Part shown: positions 56,035 through 64,000 of the stretch, one piece after another
Position numbering within the stretch: position 1 is the first letter of the stretch
Layout: every line of letters begins with the position of its first letter
From: Deroplatys truncata
Lineage: Eukaryota; Arthropoda; Insecta; Mantodea; Mantidae
NCBI GenBank assembly: GCA_030765065.1
Contig: CM060987.1
Coordinates: 74,720,557 to 74,784,556, forward strand
Length of the DNA stretch: 64,000 nt
Reading direction: 5' to 3'
Notes under the pieces: generated by a model
Seen by the model: the letters and a program-made list of their open reading frames with translations, nothing else
The model's database searches: none
Told to the model about the DNA's origin: nothing
Position numbers and translations under genes: made by a program

Positions 56035-56230
56035 AGCCTAGTACAGGAATGAAATGGGTGAAATGCTCAAGTGAACCCGAGGTCCATAGAGCTTAGTTAC
56101 CTGACATTCATTTTTTCAGGATAAGGTAAAATCCTAGAAAATCCTTATCCGGGTAACTCACTATAACCAAGATTTGAACTCGGGACCTCTTGAATGTGAG
56201 TCAGAGTGCTACCCTCCCACCATAGAGATG
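56035..56230 (-). repeat. SINE family 4, tRNA-derived
   Basis: On the minus strand GGTGGGAGGGTAGCACTCTG (A-box region) and CCCGAGTTCAAATCTTGG (B box) lie at about 56165-56225. They are followed by a body containing GGATAAGGATTTTCTAGG and CTCGGGTTCACTTGAGC. A single copy in this window. Confidence 0.65.
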
Positions 56231-57172
56231 GGTTTAATAATAGTTGTGTTGTATTTTATTTTATGTTCATTGTCTTGAAAAGATGAGGGAAGACAAAATG
56301 CTGCCAAGGAAGGAGTTGTATATGAACTATGAGGTTTTTGATGCCATCTAGCAATCTTGTGAAGAAAGATTTACTGATATTTTTTCAAGCAATTTACCAT
56401 AGTCATTTTTTTTTAAATATTTTCATTCATTAAAATACAGTAACTTTTCACTGAATAGAGATATTTGCATGGTTCTCTCTCTTTTTTACAAGTTAGTATA
56501 TATTTTACATGTCCCTAGCACTGGGAAAATAACAGCTATAACAGTGTAATTTTAATAATTTGTTAAACAATGTTGATAATCTGAATTTGAAGGAATTTAT
56601 AAATAAATTTAACATCTGAACCCCTTACTCTTAATAAATTTAAACAAAACTAATAGGTGACATTCCTCAACTGCTTTAGTACAAGTTTCAAATTCAATTT
56701 ATTTAACCTTTCTATCTTGTGCAACATAATGCATATGTCAGTGCAAAGTTTACAGAAGAAAACTAACATAGTAATTGTAAAAATACAAAATTTACAAAAG
56801 AATACGTAACATAGTAATTGCAGAAGACAAAAAAACATACAAAAGAAAATGTAACATAGTAATGTTGTAGAAGAAAAAACATGATAATGAAACTAACTTA
56901 CTAAAAACTCTTGTATAAAGTAAAAACATTTTACAATTAAAAATTTTGTGAAGATTTCTTTTAAATGTCCTTGTGGTGTCTAGTTCTTTTATATAAAGGT
57001 GCAACTTATTATACAATTGTATACCATTATAGGTGAAGGAATGTTATACACTGTGATATTATGGCTAATTATTGGCAGATTTGAGCTTCCTCTGGTGTCA
57101 TGCTGATGTGTCATTGCATATGTCTTAAAGCTGTTTATATTAGCTTTAATTGTAAAAGATGTTTTTTATATA
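56231..57172. other. intron sequence with short imperfect tandem repeats
   Basis: Three imperfect units sharing GTAACATAGTAAT occur at 56748-56875. Nothing else recognised. Confidence 0.5.
56748..56875. repeat. imperfect tandem repeat, three units of ~45-55 bp
   Basis: Each unit contains (C)TAACATAGTAAT followed by a purine-rich AGAAGA/ACAAAAGAA stretch; spacing varies. Confidence 0.65.
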
Positions 57173-57656
57173 TACAGTCAAACTTGATTAATTTGAACGT
57201 TTTTAATTTGAAATTGTGGATAATTTGAGCTTTTAGCATGGTCCCTTGACATTCCTATACAAAGCAATGTTAAAAAGCCTTCTGTAAATCAATATTTCTT
57301 TTGGGTAATTTGATATAATATTCAACGAGAATGACGGAAAAATTATAAGTTAGTCAAACTTGCTGGATAAATTCCAGGAAATGTGCCATACTGTGGTCCC
57401 ATTTCCTTCCCTTGCTAAATTCCAGGAAATGCATTATATTGTAATTCCCTCTCCTGCTGGTAAGGAATGTTGGTTACTCAGGCTACTTTGTGCAATTCTA
57501 GGAATTTGTTGCCAGCCCCTAGCCTCTTACAAGGCATTTGTCATTGTGAACACTGCATTCAGTCCATTGTCTACCTGCTACGTTTGCAGCAAATAACTTC
57601 CCGTGCAGTAAAGTGAGCATTTCTAAACAGCGTACACAGTTATATAAAAATCATCA

Positions 57657-57690
<34 letters not shown>

Positions 57691-57698
57691 GTGTGTAG
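57657..57698. repeat. (GT)n microsatellite
   Basis: GT/AT dinucleotide run inside the Tigger leader. Confidence 0.95.
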
Positions 57699-57713
57699 TG
57701 AACTGAGCCGACC

Positions 57714-59294
57714 ATGACTCTCTCCAAACCTAAACGTATAAATTACAAAACTCTTACTTTAGCTGAAAAGGCAGCAGCCATTTGTGAAGTGAAAAAAGTT
57801 TTTAAAAAAAGTTTGACATTGCAAGAGATTTTGGAATCCCCCAGAATACGTTGTCTACGTGCCTCAAAAATGACAAAATTTTGAACAGTGTAGTTACAAA
57901 CAGTGACGAAAGTAAAAAAAAAAAAAAAAAAAGAGCAAGAGGGCCTGAAAATCCTGACATTGATGAATGCGTTAAAAAGTGGTTCAAGCAGGCACAGGAT
58001 AAAAAATTCCAATAAGTGGACCTCTTATCACAGCGAAAGCAGCGGAATTTGCACAGCAATTGGGAAAAACTAATTTTAAGGCAAGCAGTGGATGGCTGGA
58101 TGGTTTTAAAAAGCGAAATGGTATTTCCTTTAAAATTGTTTGTGGAGAAAGTGGAGGTGTTGACCAGCAAGCAGCCAGTGATTGGAAAACGAGCTTGGTA
58201 GAGTGGATTCAAGACAAAAATGCAAAAGATATTTTCAATGTCGACGAGATAGGGCTGTTTTATAAATTCACACCAGATAAAACACTTGCATTTAAAGAAG
58301 AACGGTGTAGTGGGGGAAAACTTAGCAAAGAATGCATCACACTCCTGATGGGTGCAAATATGGATGGCACTGAAAAGCTTCCATTACTAATGATTGGAAA
58401 GTCAGCCAACTCCCGGTGCTTTAAAAATGTTAAATCTAAGCCTGTGGAATATGAAGCTAATAAAAAAGCTTGGATGACGAGTGAAATTTTTGGAAGATGG
58501 CTCTTGAAGCTAGACAAAAAGTTTCGCAAATAAAATCACACAGTTTTACTGTTTATTGACAATTGTACAGCCCATAACAGTATTCCATTGTTAGGGAATA
58601 TCAAAGTTTTGTTTTTCCCCCCAATATGACGTCAGAAGTGCAATCAATGGATCAGGGAGTAATAAAAAAATTCAAGCATTTCTACAGGCGTCTGGTCGTC
58701 CAGAATCTTCTGTTAGAAGCGAATTTGGACAAAAGTGACAAATTCAAAATTGTAAATGTGCTTGAAGCAGCTCGTATGTGTAGTAGTGCATGGAACCAAG
58801 TGAAACCAAGCACCATAGCCAACTGTTTCCGAAAGGCCGGTTTCTGTCATATTGGACTTGAACGTCTTGAAGAAAATGAAATGATTGTGCCTACATTTGA
58901 ATACTGAGAAGATGTAAATTCTGAAACTGGTGTTCTCTATGAAGATTTTGTGCACATGGACAATGAATTGGCAGTTTGTGGGGAGCTAACCGATGCGGAC
59001 ATTTTGGGCAACGTCATGAACACACAAACTGCAGCCCTATTTTCAGATGAAGAAGAACCAGAACAACCCGTGAAAACAATTCCTGCAGTTGCTGAGGCCA
59101 TGGATCACTTACAACAATTAAGGTGTTATGTTGAGGGACAACAAAATGTGAGTGAAACAATGTTCCAATCACTCAATAAACTAGAAGTGTTTTGTGTGAA
59201 TCAAAGGTTAAATGCTAAAAAACAAAGATATCAAGCTTCTTTAAATAACTTTGAATCTGAACTGAACCTGAGTTTTAACATCACAAAACTGTAA
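57714..59294 (+). pseudogene. Tigger/jerky-type transposase, recently disrupted
   Basis: It starts at ATG 57714 with a psq-type helix-turn-helix (LTLAEKAAAICEVKK). A CENP-B-type second DNA-binding domain (FKASSGWLDGFKKRNGISF, ~58075-58130) follows. The DDE_1 core has FNVDEIGLFYK (first Asp, 58235), FIDNCTAHN (second Asp, 58555) and MTSEVQSMDQGVIKKFK (third acid, 58626-58680). A C-terminal acidic tail runs to 59294. Breaks: frameshift in the A-run near 57800, frameshift near 58000, TAA at 58531, frameshift in the C-run near 58620 and TGA at 58905. Few enough changes to suggest a young inactivation, mostly at homopolymers. Confidence 0.9.
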
Positions 59295-59493
59295 GTACAC
59301 ACTGTAATGTTGTCCTACTATAATTTAATTTAATTTAATTTAGACCTGTTTTAATTAAACAAAATTTTTAAAAAATCAAACTTTTGTAATTTGAAATCTT
59401 GAATAATTCATTATTATTATTTTTTTTTTTTTTTGGTCCCTTCAACTTCGAATTAGCCAAGTTCGACTGTATATACATTTAGGTTCCTTAAAG

Positions 59494-59800
59494 TTATGCT
59501 CTGCAGCTCACAAATGTTGGTTGGTTAACGATTATTCTTATAACTCTCTTTTGCATTTTGAAAACCTTATCTGTCATCTTTGAACTTTCCCAGAAAGTAT
59601 TGCCATAATTTTTAGAGTATGAAAATAGGCAAAATAAACTACTCTTTTCATATCTGCTGACATTTTTAATGTTTTTATTGCATAACATTGCTGGTTTAAT
59701 TTTTGTTCAAATTTTCTGTGTGTACAGTCCAAACCAAATTTATATTTTACCACACACACCTAAAAATATTGTGTCACATATTGATCGCCTAGATCTAATA
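59494..59800 (-). mobile_element. Jockey/CR1-like LINE fragment
   Basis: The minus strand reads CYAIKTLKMSADMKRVVYFA and YFHTLKIMAILSGK, the post-RT CFAIR...YYAYFHSxxxYGIxFWG block. Short and frameshifted. Confidence 0.65.
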
Positions 59801-60010
59801 TGGTTCTAGCACAATTTTTGGGAGAAGCAAACAACTGTTTAGCATGAAACTAATACTTATGAATCAGCTTTCAAGTGGCATGCCATATGTTACTTCATTT
59901 CAGAGTACCTTTTACGTAAACGATTTTGCTCAAATAACATAATTTAGGATATATTTAATTTTTGTAACTTACGTATTATTAGAATACTAGATATGTGGAC
60001 TCTGTGAACT
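59801..60010. other. intergenic/intronic sequence, nothing recognised
   Basis: No feature seen. Confidence 0.4.
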
Positions 60011-60019
60011 ATCATTAAA

Positions 60020-60417
60020 AAGAAAACTATTGGCAGGAAATGGATTATTGGAGGAGGCCTGCTAGGATATCTAAAAGAGAAAAAATTAGAAATGAGATTA
60101 TAAAAGAAGTTATGAATGTTCAAAATTCAAATTTATATTTTATTAAACAGAAACAATTAAAATGGTATGGGTATGCTAAAAGAATGAAAGATTACCCAAA
60201 AGAATAATGGAGTGGGCGCCACCAGGAAGGAAAAGAAAAGGAAGACAGCATAGCATGTGGATTCAACGAATTAGAGGGGCAATGATGGGTTGGGAAACTA
60301 TGGAAGATTTATGGTCCAACAGGCAAGAATGGAGAAAAGTGATAAGATGATGTAAAAACTGTAGTTGTGGGTGCCGGAAAAATGTTTGTGCATTGTTAAA
60401 CCTGAAGGAAGGAAGAA
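60020..60417 (+). mobile_element. LINE 3' end fragment
   Basis: Decayed plus-strand reading with LKWYGYAKRMKDYPK, a WAPPGRKRKGRQHSMWIQRI segment and a WSNRQEWRKVIR end. This is the LxWxGHVxRM...PxGRRxRGRPxxxW...DRxxWR tail common to RTE/Jockey-type LINEs. It ends beside a (GA)n run. Confidence 0.7.
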
Positions 60418-60451
60418 AGAGAGGAGAGAGAGAGGGGGAGGGAGAGAGAGA
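60418..60451. repeat. (GA)n simple repeat
   Basis: GA/GGGA-type purine run directly after the LINE tail, likely its 3' simple repeat. Confidence 0.85.
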
Positions 60452-61130
60452 TATCCCTCTTACAAGTTATTTCCTGAAAGTTTATTGCTGTTTAATAAAG
60501 CTGTTGGGCATAAAATGGTGTAAATAAACAATAAAATAATAGTAATAACTGCAGTTTTAACTACTGATCTATTCAACCCTTTAAAAAGTCTACACAAATT
60601 ATTGCATAAACCTGGGAACATATTACTGCAATTGAAAATGCTAGAAACTACAGTGTCTGCTTGTTTATAAACTTTCACAGTTCACATTTTTAAATGTGTT
60701 GGTCACTATCAAAATATGGGATTTATCTTCCAATTTGGACTCTTATGAACCCCTGGCAGCCCTGTATTTACAATGGGCCGGCCCGCAACATTGAAAAAAT
60801 AATGAAATATGCATATATGATGAAAATAAATTTTCACATGCTCTAAAAAGAACAGCAATGGTAACGGGAATTCTTATTAGTGAATGGGAAATTGTAGGTA
60901 GATGGATGGAGATCTTGCATGTATGGTGCAACTGGCAACACTGCCTTCCTGCATGCTGCCTGCATTATTTTTGAGTAGTGTCGCACGGACGGGGGCGAAA
61001 AAATTGTTGGACCCATGGGTGTAACATTACCTAAATACGGGGCAGACTTCAGGCCTTGTAAAAATTTGTAACTTAACGCTTTCTTCAAAACAGTTACAAG
61101 CCTTACAAGCTACATGAACAACTAGGTATT
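60452..61130. other. intronic sequence without recognised feature
   Basis: Short open stretches at 60743-61088 (minus) look like chance. Confidence 0.45.
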
Positions 61131-63150
61131 CAATGGGGGTAAGTTATCATAAAATGAGTGAATGTTCTTTGGCATTAAAGCTTTTAGCTCTTGTAGGTGT
61201 TACCATTTCTTTTTTTGAATAGGAAGTCGAGAACTGTAGAGATTCTCAGGACAAGCATCTTTCATGACCTTGAAAGGACATCTTAGCAAGTCTTCACAAG
61301 GCCATCAAATGAGATTTTGTACTTAATTTTTGCATCTCTGTACTGGAATGCTCTCAAATGAGTTACCATAGCATCACCACTTTTTCTTCCAGGGCGAACA
61401 GAATCATAGTACTGAATTTGCCTTGAAATATAGTCCTTAAAAAACATAAAGCTGAAGTGTTTTGTGTCATATGGAAAGGGCTTTCTTCTTGCCTCTTTGG
61501 TGACTCTTACAAAGTCACTTTGAAGATATGTATATCATGACCTTCTATTTTATGCTCAATATAAGTGTGCACACTATCGCATTCCATTTGACTGTGTCTT
61601 TTAACTAGATATTTCTGTTCTATGGTGATACCATGCTGAACTGAAACATGAAAAAGGATATTTGACATTACACAATTTTTGTTTTGATAACATGACCATC
61701 ACTGTAGATAATGATTGGAAGTTTTGGTTCCAAACAATGCTCTTCAAGGTAATCAATAAGGTAGGATGAAATTAAGAAGCTACTAGACCACTATCAGTTT
61801 CATCCCACCAGTAATTTGTTGCCTGATGTGTGGATACATTGTATATTGCAAAATTGTGGCAGCTAAGCTTTATCTTGTAGTTTATGGCCCTAGCTTGAAG
61901 GAATGGACAGGTTTTGACAAATTCTAAGTCCATTGTTAGTACATAACATATATTTTTCCCTGCATGTATTTTCTTTTCCTTTTCCATCGTAGTTCTCTCT
62001 TTTTCTTCCCAATACTTTTACCTTCTGCTTCATGGATATTTCCTACTTCATACTGACAAATGTGTCTCACATGTTCTTCCTTTGTTGAAAGATGGAAAGA
62101 TAAAGATTCTCAAATGCTTACTTAAAGGTGAAATAACTAATGAAGGGGAAATCGTTTCCTTTACACTCTTTCATATAAAAATTGTAAAGCTGGCTTTTGG
62201 ATTGAAAGATCGGCTCCAAATACAGTTTTTTTGTGTCTCTTTTCTGCAGTAATGTGAGGGAACTTTGGGGATGTTTAGTAGAAAGTTGGACAAATGTGCC
62301 TTTTCCATTTCCTCATGTGATGTTCTAGGCACATTTTCAGGAGCTTTAATATCATGGTTGCTTTTCCCTTGAATACTGTGTTGAGGTAAGCTGCTTGAAT
62401 TCTGTTTTATCCAATTCTGAGCCATCCTTTAATGTATCCCTAGCTTATTTAGGAAGGTTTTCATGCACACAATTTTGCACTGTTCCCCAAACCTCTGTGT
62501 ATTTAACGCTTACAGATTTTTGGGACTGTTCTTTCTTGTTTGTTTTCTTTGTTGGCACTACCTTTGTAACTAGAGAAGCAACGTATACTTTCCTTTGTTG
62601 CCAGTTCAATGTCTTCCAAAAATGGTAAAAAACTTGCTTCCTTTCTTCTTCACCAATACTAGTAGTGCTGATTAACCGCTTTTTGGCAAGCTACTGAACC
62701 ATAAACTGGGCACATTGTTCTAGCAGCTCTTCCTGGTGCTCTCGTAATTTTTCTGTCTGCTTCTTTTATAATTGTGTACTCCTTACCCTCCATTCTTAGC
62801 AATTTTACTTTATTCTTCTCCTACTCTTATCATTAACTTTCCTGCCTCTTTGTGTTACTTTGACACTATTTTCACATTTTGATATGCCACCTTAAATAGT
62901 TACTTCATTTTCTGAGTCATATGTGGGGTCATCTACAACATCTGAATCATCCTCTGCATTGTGGCTATGGTGGTCTGCAGGTAGTGAAGCAAAGTATGAT
63001 GCAGAATTTTGTTGTAATGAATGATGAGAGTCACTCTCTTGGTTGATTGTATCAGTGAGTGGTATTGACTCTTGCAAATTATTCAGGGTTTCATCTTCCT
63101 CTCTTGCTCCAAGTACTGTGGCAGCAGCTTTAAATATTTCTGGCAATGGG
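61130..63150 (-). pseudogene. decayed copy of a second multicopy animal ORF family, function unknown
   Basis: Minus-strand order: an acidic N-terminus (EDDSDVVDDPTYDSENEVTI, 62892-63146), a Lys/Arg-rich zone, a NIPKVPSHYCRKETQ segment (62300-62350) and a short Lys/Glu-rich zone. Then comes YVLTMDLEFVKTCPFLQARA (61870-61945) followed by YNVSTHQATNYWWDETDSG and an IIIYSDGH-like site that usually reads YSDxCxGQN. I recognise this order from a protein repeated in many arthropod and fish genomes; the conserved Asp/Glu pattern suggests a nuclease or transposase core, but that is inference. Multiple frameshifts. Confidence 0.6.
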
Positions 63151-64000
63151 ACCTGAGAACAGAAAATAAAGCATACAAATGAGAGTTTGCAATTATTATT
63201 TTGAAATAATTACTAGATACTTTTATAAAATGCAATTTATCCCATTTACTCTCTAGAAACAGGCCAAATTATATTTTAGTTAGTCCCTCTAATTTCTTTT
63301 ACAGCGTCCTCTAACATGAAAATATAACCTGTGGGTACTGATTTGCACATTCTTACACAAAACCAAATTGAACTGCAATAAATTCTGCTCATCGAAAGCT
63401 GCGGTGACATGATCATGAATACAATTTCATATAAATGCGTTGCCTTTATCTTTGGAAGTTTAAATGATTTCTAATAAAATTGCTTGCCAATATGAGTTTT
63501 TAACAATTTAAAATATTTAATTTTGATATTCTCAAATTATAATTCAAATTGTAGTGCTTTCTTAGAAAAAACAAAATAACACAGATCAAATAAAATAATT
63601 TTACACCCTGAAAAAAGTGTGTTCCTACTTGTGGATCGGCTAATTTTGGATGAACTGTATATATTATGAGTATCAATCCCAAGGTTTTCATAACATCATG
63701 TATACAATAAAATTATGCATATGTGTTTCTTTTGCACATTATGATGTGTCTCAGGAAATGCATTCATTTTGATTCTGTAGTGCTGAGGTCAACTGTTTGT
63801 ATTTTTCACATTGCAAGGCCATAAATGCATTTCCATCAATCGTCAAGTCAAATACGTAACAAATAAAAGGCCCACGCCAATTTACACATTGGAAAAACTG
63901 TCTATATAAAAAGTAGAATATTAAGGTTTAGTATATTAATGTACTCACCAACAATTCAGAATTGCAGATTAACTCAACCATTCTTCTCCCTTGGAAGAAG
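63151..64000. other. AT-rich sequence to window end, nothing recognised
   Basis: No exon, terminal repeat or tRNA-like box recognised. Confidence 0.45.

Larger units (their letters stand above)
57175..59469 (+). mobile_element. Tigger/pogo DNA transposon, complete ends
   Basis: Inverted repeats start CAGTCAAACTTG (57175) and CAGTCGAACTTG (minus strand from 59469), with TA on both sides (57173-57174, 59470-59471). Length 2295 bp. The 5' untranslated part contains the (GT)n run at 57657-57698. It encodes one transposase on the plus strand. Confidence 0.93.

Noticed and set aside
56748..56875. CRISPR-like repeat
   Set aside because: Only three imperfect AT-rich units with no constant spacer length, in a eukaryotic intron.
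55080..64000. Next DCAF15 exon
   Set aside because: No segment resembling the following vertebrate region with proper splice sites was found by eye.

Overview
The window looks like AT-rich DNA from a large, repeat-laden insect genome. I infer a polyneopteran such as a cockroach, termite, stick insect or grasshopper from the transposon mix and intron sizes, not from a diagnostic gene. The only recognisable host gene is an internal part of a DCAF15 orthologue, the substrate receptor of a CUL4-DDB1-DDA1 ubiquitin ligase. It runs left to right across almost the whole window. I place four exons, at 3717-5951, 18555-18664, 45832-45966 and 54991-55079. Their splice sites and reading phases fit (phase 1, 0, 0, then 2), and the peptides follow the order of the vertebrate protein. 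The N-terminal and last C-terminal exons lie outside the window. The introns are about 12.6, 27.2 and 9.0 kb.

Nearly everything else is intronic transposon sequence. 1-2.8 kb: a mariner remnant and a LINE fragment interrupted by an LTR-like block. Intron 1 (6-18.5 kb): an R1-like LINE broken by a pogo-like element and SINEs, a decayed multicopy arthropod ORF of unknown function, and a complete 1.93-kb DUF4817-type Tc1/mariner element with TA target duplication. Intron 2 (18.7-45.8 kb): a SINE, two LINE remnants, a DDE transposase remnant, and a nest in which a mariner carries both a SINE (13-bp duplication) and an 8.5-kb Ty3/gypsy element (AATG duplication) inside its right terminal repeat. 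These are followed by a hAT element with a perfect 8-bp duplication and further SINEs. Intron 3 (46-55 kb): a LINE 3' fragment, a PIF/Harbinger-like deletion derivative, a Kolobok element flanked by TTAA, and a mariner. 3' part (55-64 kb): a SINE, a Tigger/pogo element, two LINE fragments and a second decayed multicopy ORF family.

The gypsy element is the only one with full-length open reading frames (gag 699 aa, pol 1120 aa). It has nearly identical LTRs over most of their length, a primer-binding site, a polypurine tract, and a narrow window for -1 frameshifting between gag and pol. Two oddities mark it: Asn in place of the first RNase H Asp, and LTRs that differ strongly only in their first ~110 bp.

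I saw no bacterial-type operons, CRISPR arrays, rRNA or functional tRNA genes. tRNA-like boxes occur only as SINE heads. No clearly new multi-gene system is visible. The strongest leads are the very long DCAF15 linker exon with a duplicated motif, the mosaic LTRs, and the two recurrent ORF families without assigned function.
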